Assembly (NCBI RefSeq): GCF_900116435.1
Contig: NZ_FPAZ01000005.1
Coordinates: forward strand, 186,001-250,000
Origin: Pseudoalteromonas lipolytica
GTDB lineage: Bacteria; Pseudomonadota; Gammaproteobacteria; Enterobacterales; Alteromonadaceae
Direction: 5' to 3'
Length of the DNA stretch: 64,000 bases
Below the pieces are notes generated by a model, which saw nothing but the letters and a program-made list of their open reading frames with translations, had not been told where the DNA came from and ran no database searches. Below, one piece after another: positions 38,878 through 49,382 of the stretch. Made by a program: the position numbers and the translations under genes. Position 1 is the first letter of the stretch; each line of letters starts with the position of its first letter.

Positions 38878-41001
38878 TTAAAGCTGCCAGTTGAATGAAA
38901 CAGCATAGCTACGTGGCGCACCATAGTAACCTTGTGCCCAGAATAGGCTATGAAGGTACTTTTCGTTGGTGACGTTATTAATATTTAAGTTAACACTAAC
39001 ATTGTCGTTAATATCGTAAGTGGCCATTAAGCTTAATAAACCATAGGCATCTTGCTGAGTGGTTATTTGCGGTGCATTAGTATCAGCATCGCGAACCTGT
39101 ACGCGCTGCGTATCGTCTTGCCATTGATAATTTAGGCCAAAGGTTAAGCCATCAACTTCAGGCACTTTGTGAGTTAGCGCAAGTTTAAATTGATTCTCTG
39201 GCGTGTAGTCTTTTACCAGCTCATCACCATCGATGTTTAAGTTGCTATAGCTAAAGCTTGCACTCAATGTTTCATTGATTTGACCGCTAAGTTCTAGTTC
39301 AAAACCATCGCTATTAATGCCGTCTGCGCCATAGTAGCGTGTATCATCCGGTAAGGATCCTGGTACTGCTACAGCAAGACCCACTTGCTCTGCATCAAAG
39401 TAGGCAACAGTGACAAACAGGTTGTCATCAAGTAATTGTGCTTTTAAACCCACTTCACTACTTTTACCAGTAATAGGGTTGAGATAGTCACCATTTATGT
39501 CACGCTCAGTTTGCGGCACAAATGTTTCTGTGTAGCTTGCATAAGTTGAAAAGCGCTCGTTGATATCATAAACAACACCGTAGTAGGGCACGGTTTGATC
39601 GCTGTCTTTATCTTTCGCTTTCCCGTATGACTCACCTTCAGTTTCCCAATTTACTTGGCTGACACCTGCTAAGAAGCTAAGTGAATCGGTGGCTCTAATG
39701 CGTGTTGAAATATAAGCTGAACGTTGACGGCTAATCAGATCTGCTCCTGTTAAACCATCAGTGAGTGTCGGAATTGGCGCAACTCCGTCCCAACCACCCA
39801 GTTCAGGCATTTTAGGGAAACCATTGCCTGTGGTGCGGTCATAAAGAGATTTATCATTATAATCCATGTCTGCTTGGTTAACACCAAACGATAGGTCATG
39901 CTCCATACCAAATAAATTAAATTTACCCGTTGCATAGATATCTAAAATGTCGTGCTTATCTTTATGATCGTATTCACTTGCGTAACCTGTTAAGCCTAAA
40001 CCTGTTTCTCTATCAGGCGTGCCATAAACATAGAAAAGCTCAGAGTCTTGCTCATTTTCTAAGTGTGCATAGCTGGCTTTTAAAAACCAAGTATTAGTGA
40101 TTGCTTGCTCAATGGATAAAAATAACTGCTCGGTGGTGTTGTTCCAGTATGACCAATCGGATGCAGTGCTAGTTGATACATCGAAGTTAGTCGCAGTACC
40201 ATCGCTATAATAAAGTGGTAACGCACCCCAAAGAGGGCTGTCTGCGTCTTTATTTTGTTTAACATAGTTAGCTGTTACGACTGTGCTGTTAGTCAGTTGG
40301 CCTTCATATGCTAAGTAATAAATTGTTTTATCTTGCTCGTAGCGATCAAGATAAGAGTCTGTTTTATGCTTTGTAAATACGGCACGCACTGCGTGGTTAT
40401 CGTTGATAGCCGTTGATGCGTCAAGTTCAAGACGTTTATTATCCCATGAGCCATATGACACTGATGCATTGACCTGTGTTTGATATGTTGGGCGTTTTAA
40501 TACCATGTTGACCGTTGCCGATGGATTACCAGCACCAGTCATTAAGCCATTAGCACCACGAACAATTTCGACACTATCGTATATAGAGGTATCAAGTGTG
40601 CCTTGAATAGAGCCGTTATCTTGGGGTAAACCCATGCCATTAACTTGAAAGTTGGTAATTTCAAAGCCGCGAGCTTTAAAGTAGGTGCGATCGGTTTCAA
40701 TTTGCTCAACAGTCACACCCGGGGTGCTTTCAAGTACTGAGTTTAAATCATCAAGTGAGAAGTCATCCATCAACGCACGAGAAACAACAGAGATAGACTG
40801 AGGTGTTTCTTTTATGGTTAAGCCCAATTTAGTCGCTGATTGAGCTTGTTCGGTAATATAGTTTTTGTGATGTTGACCGTAGACAGCAATTTTTTCGATC
40901 GCAGGTTCTTCTTTTGGTTGTTCTGCTAAAGCGTAGCCACTAAGAAGAGCTGAAGTCACTATGCTTAATTGTGACAAGCGCAAAAATTTAGTTGATGACA
41001 T
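38878..41001 (-). CDS. TonB-dependent siderophore receptor
   Basis: About 707 aa from ATG 41001. Signal peptide (about 1-26, ending YALA), plug domain (KETPQSISVVSRALMDDF, VLESTPGVTVEQ, VEIVRGANGLMTGAGNPSATVNMV; about 50-190) and a 22-strand barrel ending in the typical NNVTNEKYLHSLFW and a terminal aromatic strand. The plug motifs are those of the FhuE/FpvA group, so ferric hydroxamate-type siderophores are likely substrates. I see no N-terminal signalling (STN) domain. A Fur-like site lies upstream. Confidence 0.93.
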   Translation of the reverse strand: MSSTKFLRLSQLSIVTSALLSGYALAEQPKEEPAIEKIAVYGQHHKNYITEQAQSATKLGLTIKETPQSISVVSRALMDDFSLDDLNSVLESTPGVTVEQIETDRTYFKARGFEITNFQVNGMGLPQDNGSIQGTLDTSIYDSVEIVRGANGLMTGAGNPSATVNMVLKRPTYQTQVNASVSYGSWDNKRLELDASTAINDNHAVRAVFTKHKTDSYLDRYEQDKTIYYLAYEGQLTNSTVVTANYVKQNKDADSPLWGALPLYYSDGTATNFDVSTSTASDWSYWNNTTEQLFLSIEQAITNTWFLKASYAHLENEQDSELFYVYGTPDRETGLGLTGYASEYDHKDKHDILDIYATGKFNLFGMEHDLSFGVNQADMDYNDKSLYDRTTGNGFPKMPELGGWDGVAPIPTLTDGLTGADLISRQRSAYISTRIRATDSLSFLAGVSQVNWETEGESYGKAKDKDSDQTVPYYGVVYDINERFSTYASYTETFVPQTERDINGDYLNPITGKSSEVGLKAQLLDDNLFVTVAYFDAEQVGLAVAVPGSLPDDTRYYGADGINSDGFELELSGQINETLSASFSYSNLNIDGDELVKDYTPENQFKLALTHKVPEVDGLTFGLNYQWQDDTQRVQVRDADTNAPQITTQQDAYGLLSLMATYDINDNVSVNLNINNVTNEKYLHSLFWAQGYYGAPRSYAVSFNWQL

Positions 41002-41051
41002 GCAAATTTCCAAATAGTTCAATGATGATTCAAATTAATGCGTAATTTAAT

Positions 41052-41070
41052 CTAAATGAAAATGATTTGC
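41052..41070. promoter_or_regulatory. Fur-like box upstream of the siderophore receptor
   Basis: CTAAATGAAAATGATTTGC agrees at 12 of 19 positions with GATAATGATAATCATTATC. It is about 50 bases before the receptor start. Confidence 0.6.
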
Positions 41071-41094
41071 AATTTGCTTTTGAGGGCTTTAATA

Positions 41095-41117
41095 AAAAAA
41101 AGCGGCCGGAGCCGCTC
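41095..41117 (-). terminator. Rho-independent terminator after the porin gene
   Basis: On the minus strand AGCGGC - TCCG - GCCGCT followed by a run of T, about 24 bases past the stop. Confidence 0.8.
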
Positions 41118-41140
41118 AGGAAGTAAAACTATTTTTATAC

Positions 41141-42310
41141 TTAAAAAACGTATTTTGCAGAAAATTGAAGGCGGTCCATATCACCATCAGCGCCACTTTC
41201 TAATTCTCGTTCAGCATGTTTCAGTTCAACACCAAATGTGAGTTTCTTTACTGGCGAGTATAAAATATTCGCGCTGTAGCTTTGACTTGTTTTAGTAGGA
41301 TCACCCGAAATAGCTAACAGATCTGTGTTGTTATCTGCTGAGAAAAATGAATAAAGGAAAGTTGAACGCCACTGACTATTCCAGTGTTGTTGATAACCAA
41401 TGAAGCCTGAAGTTGAGTCGATGGCATCTAGTTCATCACCATTAAGTACTGCACCATGTGCTACGTTTAAACCAACATATCGACCTAAGCCTGAACCTTG
41501 TGTCAGCATGAATTTGAGGTTGTTTTGACCAAAATTAACTTTACCCGATGCACTAATACCAAAGGATGTTTCGTCTGCATCGACGCCATTCTTTTTATAG
41601 GTTAGTTGACGCGCTAAACCTGTAAAAACTAATTCACCCCAGTCTGCTTTATGAGCATAACGCGCGGTAAAATCAGGTAAAGATGCATCATCCGTTGCAA
41701 CGCGTGCGCCACCTTGGGTCGTAATTGTACTTTCTGGGTTTTCAACAGAGAACGACCAGTTGCCCGTTGAGTAACGAATTTGTGATTGGCGGGCAAAAAC
41801 GGTCCCTTCTGCAGGGCCTACGAAGTCTAGCGTTTCTGGCAGTGCGCCTACGTTTTGAAAGTTTGACCACGCTTGACCAAATAACCAGCCATCATACGTG
41901 ATAAAAGCTTGGCGAATACGCGGAGCATAGGAGTTGGTAACACGTTCATTACCACCCGGTGCGGAGGCTAAAAAGTCAATTTCGATTTTAGTGTTAACAG
42001 TTTTACCATTGTCTAACTTTGTTGCAGTGCCAAAATTAAAACGCGATTGGCGGGCATGCATATCAAAGACTGCATCGCTGTCAACGTCAGGTCCCACGGG
42101 AGTTGTACTCGGTACATAAAAATCACGACCAATGCTGGTACCATCTGGAACACCTGATGAATAGTCACTCCACATCGCATCTAGCTTTACATAACCGCCA
42201 TAAGTGATATCGGTATTACCTAAAGTGGCAGCACTTGCAGTGCCTGTTAGTGCGCATAACACGGCCGATGCCGTGAGGGTCTTTAAAGCGGTTATTTTTG
42301 TTGTTGTCAT
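41141..42310 (-). CDS. DcaP-like outer membrane porin
   Basis: 389 aa. Signal peptide (ending TASA, about residue 27), then TYGGYVKLDAMWSDY, a HARQSRFNFGTAT strand, the FGQAWSNFQNVGALPETLDFVGPAEG segment and a barrel ending in SAKYVF (terminal Phe). This is the layout of DcaP-type trimeric porins, which take up dicarboxylates and similar anions. Divergent from acs; the shared gap holds possible regulator sites, so it may be part of the carboxylate response. Confidence 0.85.
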   Translation of the reverse strand: MTTTKITALKTLTASAVLCALTGTASAATLGNTDITYGGYVKLDAMWSDYSSGVPDGTSIGRDFYVPSTTPVGPDVDSDAVFDMHARQSRFNFGTATKLDNGKTVNTKIEIDFLASAPGGNERVTNSYAPRIRQAFITYDGWLFGQAWSNFQNVGALPETLDFVGPAEGTVFARQSQIRYSTGNWSFSVENPESTITTQGGARVATDDASLPDFTARYAHKADWGELVFTGLARQLTYKKNGVDADETSFGISASGKVNFGQNNLKFMLTQGSGLGRYVGLNVAHGAVLNGDELDAIDSTSGFIGYQQHWNSQWRSTFLYSFFSADNNTDLLAISGDPTKTSQSYSANILYSPVKKLTFGVELKHAERELESGADGDMDRLQFSAKYVF

Positions 42311-42387
42311 AATGTCTATTCCTGTTGAAGCTATTTGTGTGTTGTTGTATCACTGTTGTTTAAGAAATGACTTCTCTCAATTATCTA

Positions 42388-42404
42388 TTGGTCTATTAGA
42401 CTAA
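42388..42404. promoter_or_regulatory. Palindromic site in the porin/acs gap
   Basis: TTGGTCTATTAGACTAA is a near-perfect palindrome around GTCTA-T-TAGAC. A related GGTCTAATA occurs at 42503-42511 closer to acs. Candidate operator for the CrbR-like regulator encoded after acs. Confidence 0.4.
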
Positions 42405-42581
42405 GGTGTTACATAGCGATAAATCGCTTACATCAACATATTGGAGTAGATTATAGGTGGCTATTACGAAGTTTTTAGCTATTTGGCGAGATATACAACT
42501 AAGGTCTAATACTTTAAGGGGCGTTGCTGAGTGATCCTTGAAGCAGGCCGAAGGCAAGTAATTAAAATGGAGACGACAACA

Positions 42582-44522
42582 ATGTCACAAAGTATCTATC
42601 CAGTTCCCGCGCATATCAAGAATGCCGCATTAGTTGATAACGATAAATATAATACACTGTACAAGCAATCTATCGATGACCCTGAAGGATTTTGGCGAGA
42701 GCATGGTAAGCGTCTTGATTGGTCAACTCCTTATACTAAAGTTAAAAACACATCATTTGACAAAGGCCATATCAATATTCGTTGGTTTGAAGATGGCCAA
42801 CTTAATGCCTCATATAACTGTATCGACCGTCATCTCGCTGCTAAAGCAAACAAAACAGCCCTTATCTGGGAAGGAGACAACCCAGAGCAAAGCGAAAATA
42901 TTACCTACCAACAATTGCACGATGAAGTTGCAAAATTAGCAAATGGTCTTAAAAAGCTGGGTGTTGCAAAAGGTGACCGCGTAGCGATTTATATGCCAAT
43001 GACTCCGCAGGCTGTTTATGCCATGCAAGCGTGTGCTCGTATTGGCGCGATTCACTCTGTTGTGTTTGGTGGTTTTTCTCCATCAGCAATCGCTGACCGT
43101 ATTAATGACTCAGGTGCAAAAGTCGTGATCACATCTGATGAAGGTCGTCGCGCTGGTAACTGCGTGCCATTAAAAGCAAATGTTGATGAAGCGGTATCAC
43201 AAGATTCAGTAACCACAGTTGAGCATGTGATTGTTCACCAGTTAACTGGCGGTGAAGTAGAGTGGAACAGCCACGACGTATGGTGGCATGATTTAGTGGC
43301 AGATTTACCGGCAGAATGTGAACCAGAGCCAATGAATGCTGAAGATCCACTTTTCATTCTTTATACATCGGGCTCTACTGGTCAGCCTAAAGGTGTTGTT
43401 CACACCACGGGTGGCTACCTTGTTTACGCATCAATGACCCATGAATATGTATTTGATTTAAAAGAAGACGATATTTTCTGGTGTAGTGCTGATGTTGGTT
43501 GGATCACGGGTCACAGTTATATTGCGTATGGCCCATTAGTTAACGGCTGTACACAAGTGGTATTTGAAGGTGTACCCACTTACCCAACTGCAGGTCGTAT
43601 GGGTGAAGTAATCGACAAACACAATGTCACTATTCTTTACACTGCACCAACCGCTATTCGCGCGTTGATGGCAAAAGGTGATGAGCCAACAGCGACATCA
43701 AAACGCACAAGTCTGCGTATTATGGGCTCTGTGGGTGAACCTATTAACCCAGAAGCATGGGCATGGTACTACGAGCATATCGGTAATGAGAATTGCCCAA
43801 TTGTTGATACTTGGTGGCAAACAGAAACGGGTGGCATCATGATCACACCATTGCCGGGTGCAACAGACATGAAGCCTGGTTCTGCAACTCGTCCATTCTT
43901 TGGTATTGCACCTGCGCTTTATGATGCAGAAGGCAATACACTTGAAGGTGCGGTTGACGGTAACTTGGTTATTTTAGATAGCTGGCCTTCACAAGCACGT
44001 ACCGTGTATGGTGACCATGAGCGTTTTGAACAAACTTACTTCTCTGCTTACCCTGGTGTTTATTTCACGGGGGATGGTTGTCGCCGTGATGAAGATGGTT
44101 ATTACTGGATCACTGGGCGTGTTGATGACGTACTGAATGTATCGGGCCATCGCTTAGGTACGGCTGAGATTGAAAGTGCGTTAGTTGCTCATGAAGCCGT
44201 TGCTGAGGCTGCCGTGGTGGGTTACCCGCACGACATCAAAGGCCAAGGTATTTACGTGTATATCACGCCAAATGAAGGCGTCACAGTGAGCGATGAATTA
44301 ACCGCAGAAGTGCGTAACTGGGTTCGTAAAGAGCTAAGTCCTATTGCATCACCAGATATGATTCAATGGTCGCCAGGTTTACCAAAAACACGTTCAGGTA
44401 AGATTATGCGTCGAATTTTACGTAAAATTGCCGCTAATGAGCACCAACAGTTGGGTGATACTTCAACACTGGCCGATCCGAGTGTGGTTGATGAGCTAAT
44501 CGAGAATAGATTAAATCGTTAA
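42582..44522 (+). CDS. acs: Acetyl-CoA synthetase
   Basis: 646 aa from ATG 42582, with GGAG nine bases upstream; in-frame upstream ATGs at 42567 and earlier are less likely. Activates acetate to acetyl-CoA via acetyl-AMP. Motifs: [20 protein letters not shown] (ATP), [29 protein letters not shown] and the acetylation-controlled Lys in [15 protein letters not shown] LuxR-type regulator follows on the same strand. Confidence 0.98.
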   Translation: MSQSIYPVPAHIKNAALVDNDKYNTLYKQSIDDPEGFWREHGKRLDWSTPYTKVKNTSFDKGHINIRWFEDGQLNASYNCIDRHLAAKANKTALIWEGDNPEQSENITYQQLHDEVAKLANGLKKLGVAKGDRVAIYMPMTPQAVYAMQACARIGAIHSVVFGGFSPSAIADRINDSGAKVVITSDEGRRAGNCVPLKANVDEAVSQDSVTTVEHVIVHQLTGGEVEWNSHDVWWHDLVADLPAECEPEPMNAEDPLFILYTSGSTGQPKGVVHTTGGYLVYASMTHEYVFDLKEDDIFWCSADVGWITGHSYIAYGPLVNGCTQVVFEGVPTYPTAGRMGEVIDKHNVTILYTAPTAIRALMAKGDEPTATSKRTSLRIMGSVGEPINPEAWAWYYEHIGNENCPIVDTWWQTETGGIMITPLPGATDMKPGSATRPFFGIAPALYDAEGNTLEGAVDGNLVILDSWPSQARTVYGDHERFEQTYFSAYPGVYFTGDGCRRDEDGYYWITGRVDDVLNVSGHRLGTAEIESALVAHEAVAEAAVVGYPHDIKGQGIYVYITPNEGVTVSDELTAEVRNWVRKELSPIASPDMIQWSPGLPKTRSGKIMRRILRKIAANEHQQLGDTSTLADPSVVDELIENRLNR

Positions 44523-44568
44523 AAACGCGTTAAAAACTTGATTAGAAGTTGATTCTAAACGTAGTATA

Positions 44569-44600
44569 TCGGCTGTCACTTAGAAATAGGTGTCAGCCGA
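44569..44600 (+). terminator. Hairpin between acs and the response regulator
   Basis: TCGGCTGTCAC and GTGTCAGCCGA pair with one mismatch around a short loop; the tail ATTTATT is only partly T-rich. It may end or weaken read-through from acs. Confidence 0.5.
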
Positions 44601-44618
44601 ATTTATTAGGAGTGAACC

Positions 44619-45269
44619 ATGAGTCAGTTTTTAATAGCGGATGATCATCCGTTATTTCGTGAAGCGCTGAAAGGGGCATTGAGTACTAAGTTTACGGATT
44701 TGGAAGTATTTGAATCGGAAAACTTCGATACCACATTGCAAGTGCTAAGCGAACAAGAAGATCTTGATATCTTACTACTAGACCTTCACATGCCAGGAAA
44801 TGGCGATTTATACGGCCTTATTCGTATTCGCGAAGATTACCCAAGCTTACCTATTGCAGTTGTGTCGGGGAGTGAAGACATTAATATTGTGTCGAAAGTA
44901 ATGGGTTACGGTGCGATGGGATTTATTCCTAAATCATCATCATCGGATGATATCGCAATGGCGATTAATCATATTCTAGAAGGCGATGTGTGGTTACCAG
45001 CAGAGCTTAAAGATAAAGTAGCAGCCGTTGATGGCGAAGACAAAGAAATTGCAGCTCAGGTGGCATCACTAACCCCACAACAATATAAAGTGCTGCAGTA
45101 CCTGCATGAAGGTTTGTTAAATAAGCAAATCGCTTATGAGTTACATATCTCTGAAGCGACAGTAAAAGCACATATTACGGCCATTTTCAGAAAACTTGGC
45201 GTATACAACCGTACTCAAGCCGTGCTTATTGCCTCAAAACTTCAACTTGATCCTATTGAATCGAACTAG
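44619..45269 (+). CDS. crbR: NarL/LuxR-type response regulator, CrbR-like
   Basis: 216 aa. Receiver domain with ADDHP, phospho-acceptor Asp in ILLLDLHMPG, and the conserved Lys in GFIPKSSS; C-terminal LuxR helix-turn-helix (LTPQQYKVLQYLHEGLLNKQIAYELHISEATVKAHITAIFRKL). Directly after acs. In Vibrio and Pseudomonas the regulator beside acs is CrbR, which switches on acs when the SSS-kinase CrbS phosphorylates it. A CrbS-like kinase is at 61749. The symbol rests on this context. Confidence 0.82.
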   Translation: MSQFLIADDHPLFREALKGALSTKFTDLEVFESENFDTTLQVLSEQEDLDILLLDLHMPGNGDLYGLIRIREDYPSLPIAVVSGSEDINIVSKVMGYGAMGFIPKSSSSDDIAMAINHILEGDVWLPAELKDKVAAVDGEDKEIAAQVASLTPQQYKVLQYLHEGLLNKQIAYELHISEATVKAHITAIFRKLGVYNRTQAVLIASKLQLDPIESN

Positions 45270-45291
45270 TCATTAGATAATAAAAATAATA

Positions 45292-45310
45292 AAGAGGCGA
45301 GCAGCCTCTT
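45292..45310. terminator. Hairpin between crbR and purU
   Basis: AAGAGGC - GAGCA - GCCTCTT between convergent genes. The minus-strand side runs into a T-rich tail, so it probably serves purU. Confidence 0.6.
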
Positions 45311-45320
45311 CATTCATTAC

Positions 45321-46151
45321 TTAAGCAAACACCACGGTTCGATTACCGTTTATAAACAGTTTATGTTCAGAGGCCAACTGTAAGGCTTTGCAAAAAACTG
45401 TTTTTTCAACATCTTTACCCATTTTTGCCATCATCTCTGCGGTATCCGCATGACTAACATGCGTCACATCTTGCAAAATAATTGGCCCTTCATCGAGTTC
45501 GTTATTAACAAAATGAGCGGTTGCACCAATGATTTTTACCCCACGTTCAAAGGCTTGGTGGTAGGGTTTTGCACCAATAAAGGCAGGTAAAAATGAATGG
45601 TGAATATTAATAATTTTACCTTCAAAGCGCGCCACAAACTCAGGGCTTAAAATACGCATGTATTTGGCAAGGCCGATAATATCAGGCTGGTAGCTGGCAA
45701 TTAAATCACCCACTTTTTGGTCATGCTCAGCACGGCTTAAGCCTTCGTGTGAAACAACATGAAACGGCACGCCAAAACCTGCTGCCAATGGCGCTAAGTC
45801 TGCATAGTTAGCAATTACAGCTAATACCTCTATATTTAACGCTTTTTCAAATTGTTTAAGTAATACTCCCCCTAAACAATGCGCTTCTTTGGTGGCAAGC
45901 AATACCACTTTGGTTTTTTCACTGCTGTGCAGCGCAAGCTCTGCGCCATCAGGAAGTAGCTCAGCAAGGCTTGGTAAAAAGTCATCTGAAATAACCCCGC
46001 TTAATTCGGTGCGCATGAAAAAGCGTTGGGCATCTTTGTCTACAAATTCGTTATTACGGGTAATATTCAAATTATGTTGATGACAAAGACCGGTGATCTT
46101 GGCAATTAGACCCACATCATCATCGCATTGTGTTGTTAAAATCGTGTTCAT
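45321..46151 (-). CDS. purU: Formyltetrahydrofolate deformylase
   Basis: 276 aa from ATG 46151 (ribosome site GAGGA). N-terminal ACT domain (DDDVGLIAKITGLCHQHNLNI), C-terminal formyltransferase-fold domain with HHSFLPAFIGAKPYHQAFERGVKIIGATAHFV and the catalytic Asp in NELDEGPIILQD. Releases formate from 10-formyl-THF to balance one-carbon and purine synthesis. It marks the left border of the accessory region. Confidence 0.95.
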   Translation of the reverse strand: MNTILTTQCDDDVGLIAKITGLCHQHNLNITRNNEFVDKDAQRFFMRTELSGVISDDFLPSLAELLPDGAELALHSSEKTKVVLLATKEAHCLGGVLLKQFEKALNIEVLAVIANYADLAPLAAGFGVPFHVVSHEGLSRAEHDQKVGDLIASYQPDIIGLAKYMRILSPEFVARFEGKIINIHHSFLPAFIGAKPYHQAFERGVKIIGATAHFVNNELDEGPIILQDVTHVSHADTAEMMAKMGKDVEKTVFCKALQLASEHKLFINGNRTVVFA

Positions 46152-46275
46152 AGTCCTCATTCTAATCCCATTTGTGTGAACGTCATTATTTGCTAATTTT
46201 TTAGCGCTGAAAAGGACTATTTATGCAAAAGTTATTAATTATTAAGTTTTACAAGAATTATATTTTCAAATAATT

Positions 46276-46300
46276 GAGAATTATCTTCATAAATTACGTG
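46276..46300 (+). promoter_or_regulatory. Shared ECF-type promoter element, lipoprotein 1
   Basis: GAGAA at 46276-46280, then 11 bases, then AATTACGTG ending at 46300. The same two blocks at the same distance occur before the other two lipoprotein genes (50234, 56680). Sixteen bases separate GAGAA from CGT, the usual -35/-10 spacing of ECF promoters. It lies 66 bases before the start codon. Confidence 0.65.
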
Positions 46301-46365
46301 TAGTGCTTATTTGCTTTTTTCCTATTTACTTTAGGGTGTTAGTCCGTAATCAATGGAAAGGAAAC

Positions 46366-49275
46366 ATGAAACAAATAAAGACACTTCTTGCTGCATCAAT
46401 CTCGCTAATTTTACTTGCGGGGTGCAATTCAGATGATTCTAAAGATAATGTAGAAAAATCAAAAGATCCTATTAATCAGGCTCCCATAATCATTTTAAAT
46501 AATGCTGAGGGTGTAGAAAAACAAATAATAACAATTACGGCGTCAGTTCAAGATGAAGGCGAAGTGACCTATCTTTGGAGTCAAAACTCTGGAGCATTGG
46601 TGTCATTAGAAAATACAAAAACGAACACGGTTAGTTTTGTTGCACCCAGTGTTACAGAAAATATTAAAATTTCTCTCAATCTAACTGTTGAGGATGAAGA
46701 AGGCTTAACATCGAGCCAAGATGTTGAAGTGGAGGTTAAGCAGCAGTTTGTATCATTGACACTAAATGGTGTAGCTACAGATTCCCCTTTGATGGATGCA
46801 ACAATAAAAGCAACAATGGGTGAGCATAATTTTACGACAACGACTGATTCTGACGGTACCTATACATTAGAACTAAATGTTGATGATGATACAGATATGA
46901 GCCAGTTAATAACCATTGAAGCTCAAGGAAAGGATGATCAAAAAGAAGCTCTGCTTCAATCAAAATTAATGAGTTTTGAAAGCTTAAAAGCTAAAGCAGG
47001 AAATGATGCAGTACTTACTTCAGATGAGAATTTTGGTGTAAATGTTACTAATCTTACAACTGCGAAATCAGCACTTATATCACGAGAAAATTTATACAAA
47101 GAAGTAGAAACAGAACAAGATTTAATTCGGTTGCGTAATGAAATAAATGCAGAAGAGCTAGTAAAAGTTGCTACCGCTATTAAGGTTGTTCTAGATAAAT
47201 CTTCAAACAATCAATCACTATCCTTACCAGATGGTATTACTAATGTTTTGGAGCTAGCATTAAACAACGAAAAAATGACTCAGTACATAAAAGATATAGA
47301 GCAAACTCCTGAGTTTACGCAGGCTAAGGAAGAAATGTTAGCAGACGAGAAAGTTGTCCAAAAACCAAATGCTAATGGTATCGATACTTTTTACTATAGT
47401 CGTGGAAATTTATATATAAATCAAGTTGTTGAACTTAATAATGATGGGACAGGGCAATACCTTTTAAACGCATTTGATGGCACCTTCAAGTGGACTTACA
47501 GTGATGGTATTTATACGTTGGAAAATCCTGAAGGTTTTTATGTTAATGAATCTATTTCAGAAGTTAACATTGATGGTGAAGTTAAATCTGTTATTCAAAA
47601 AGCAAGTCTATATAAATCAGAGCTAAAAATATTATCAGCAACTGATAACGGTTTTATCGTAAGTGAAACTGAATATACAAATATATCTTATCCAAATGGT
47701 GAGTATGATGATTATCAATTAATTGATGATTCTATTTTTAAAGTAATTACACAAGCTCAGCAAGTTGACTTTACATTAGCGCAAACTGAGTTTCCAATTT
47801 CGTTACCAGGCCCCAATATTTTGATTGAGGATGTTGTTCTTGGTGCTATGACGGTCTCTTTAAATGATGATGGTACAGGAAAAATTTTAGAGCTTGGAGA
47901 TACTAATGCCTCAATTAATTGGCAGTTAATTGATGATAAAGGAAAAAAGTCATTGCAAATCACGCTTAATGACTATGATAATCAATCTATTATATTTAAG
48001 CAGCTTTCTGACAATGAAGGTGTCATCCAAGTTGCTGTAGTTAGTGAGTTTTATGATAAAAAATACGCCAGGGTAGGTTTTGCGAGTCTAGTTAACGAGT
48101 CAGAAGTATTTAGTTTAGAAACAGTACCGGGAATTTATAGTTATAACTTTGATGGCAAAAGTTTGGAAGAGTTCTGGTTTGAACTTTGGCCCGATGGTAA
48201 AGCTGTAACCATGAGTGTATCTGATACAGATAATGACGGAGAGTTATCCGCTGATGAAAGTAAAGTTTTTAAGGGTAATTGGAAGCTTGAAAATGACGTG
48301 CTAACTATAACTCGCAACCTCAATGATTATAATGGTTGTTATTATATTGGTTATGACTTTGCGTGTTGGCAATGGAATACAAGACAATGGAAGTTAATTG
48401 AGCAAATTGAAGATACGATATATGTTAACCACATGCATCAATTTACATATAATCAAGGTGAAGAACCAAGAGAAAAAACGTTTGATAATCGTAAATTTAA
48501 TAAAGCGAGCGAACGACCTATACTTGCTCCATTAGCTGATGAAATATTGCAGCAGATAGGCTATCAACCCCCTATTGCTTTGAAAGGCTTAGTTAGTTTT
48601 GACACATATCTTGATAAAAGTTTGTATTTCGTAAATTTTGATTATTATCAGGAAGGTGAAGTGGGTTACTTCCAATTTAATACAGATGAATCATTTGAGT
48701 TCTACCAAGATGACCAGCTTAGTACTGGGAACTACCAACTTTTTGCTGATAATCAAGCTGTTTTGCGCGATAACATATCATTTAATTACGGTAAAAGTTA
48801 TGGCTTATTAGCTGAATCAAGTAATGTTTTAATTACAGCATTCGATGACTCTATTTGGCCCCAATTTAGTAATGAAACTGATGCCAAAGTATATATAAGC
48901 ACTGTTACTGATAATAAACCTGTTAGTACAATAGATCATTTACTAAACCGAAAAATTTACATGGTTGATAGAGGTGATAATAGTGAATGGCATATCAGTT
49001 TCTTACAGTTTGATAAAGAAAAAGTGACGATATATTCCGATGAGAGCTTTAGCGTTGTACAAGCTGAACTTGACTACTCAGTAACGGAGGAAGGAATGAT
49101 GAGTATTTCGGGTAATTCGTTGTTTTTATCATTGGTGACAGATGCATTTAATATAGTAGTGACTAATGTTGACGAGAACGATACAAGGGATTTTAATTAC
49201 TTCTTATTTGAACATCAAAAAGCAATAGATTTTGTACAAAATGCGAATGTGTTTCAAGAAAGCTCAACACGTTAG
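46366..49275 (+). CDS. Large lipoprotein 1, unknown function (paralogue of 50326)
   Basis: 969 aa from ATG 46366 (ribosome site AAAGGAAAC); the frame open from 46303 is upstream noise. Lipobox LLAGC, followed by Asn, so outer-membrane sorting is expected. An Ig/PKD-like domain (about 35-130: NQAPIIILNNAEGV ... SVTENIKISLNLTVEDEEG), then a carboxypeptidase-regulatory-like beta domain (GVATDSPLMDATIKATMGEH), a helical segment, and several beta-rich modules with NDDGTGKILELGD and FWFELWPDGKAVT. DTDNDGELSADES looks like an EF-hand calcium loop. I do not recognise the family. It shares a promoter element with the two other lipoproteins near the sigma/kinase pair. Confidence 0.85.
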   Translation: MKQIKTLLAASISLILLAGCNSDDSKDNVEKSKDPINQAPIIILNNAEGVEKQIITITASVQDEGEVTYLWSQNSGALVSLENTKTNTVSFVAPSVTENIKISLNLTVEDEEGLTSSQDVEVEVKQQFVSLTLNGVATDSPLMDATIKATMGEHNFTTTTDSDGTYTLELNVDDDTDMSQLITIEAQGKDDQKEALLQSKLMSFESLKAKAGNDAVLTSDENFGVNVTNLTTAKSALISRENLYKEVETEQDLIRLRNEINAEELVKVATAIKVVLDKSSNNQSLSLPDGITNVLELALNNEKMTQYIKDIEQTPEFTQAKEEMLADEKVVQKPNANGIDTFYYSRGNLYINQVVELNNDGTGQYLLNAFDGTFKWTYSDGIYTLENPEGFYVNESISEVNIDGEVKSVIQKASLYKSELKILSATDNGFIVSETEYTNISYPNGEYDDYQLIDDSIFKVITQAQQVDFTLAQTEFPISLPGPNILIEDVVLGAMTVSLNDDGTGKILELGDTNASINWQLIDDKGKKSLQITLNDYDNQSIIFKQLSDNEGVIQVAVVSEFYDKKYARVGFASLVNESEVFSLETVPGIYSYNFDGKSLEEFWFELWPDGKAVTMSVSDTDNDGELSADESKVFKGNWKLENDVLTITRNLNDYNGCYYIGYDFACWQWNTRQWKLIEQIEDTIYVNHMHQFTYNQGEEPREKTFDNRKFNKASERPILAPLADEILQQIGYQPPIALKGLVSFDTYLDKSLYFVNFDYYQEGEVGYFQFNTDESFEFYQDDQLSTGNYQLFADNQAVLRDNISFNYGKSYGLLAESSNVLITAFDDSIWPQFSNETDAKVYISTVTDNKPVSTIDHLLNRKIYMVDRGDNSEWHISFLQFDKEKVTIYSDESFSVVQAELDYSVTEEGMMSISGNSLFLSLVTDAFNIVVTNVDENDTRDFNYFLFEHQKAIDFVQNANVFQESSTR

Positions 49276-49295
49276 CCATTTAGATTAGTTAATAT

Positions 49296-49341
49296 AAGTA
49301 AGGTCAGATTGCATGTTTGATGTATCTGACCTTACTTTTTT
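49296..49341. terminator. Bidirectional terminator, left repeat copy
   Basis: AAGTAAGGTCAGAT and ATCTGACCTTACTTTTTT form a 14-bp perfect stem with a loop of about 13 bases between lipoprotein 1 and the kinase remnant. Confidence 0.85.
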
Positions 49342-49382
49342 AAGAATTAACTAATCCTAATTATAAGTTTTAGACTTTATTT

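Noticed and set aside
46303..46365. Upstream start for lipoprotein 1
   Set aside because: It would place 21 residues before a clean lipoprotein signal and lies in the promoter-leader region.
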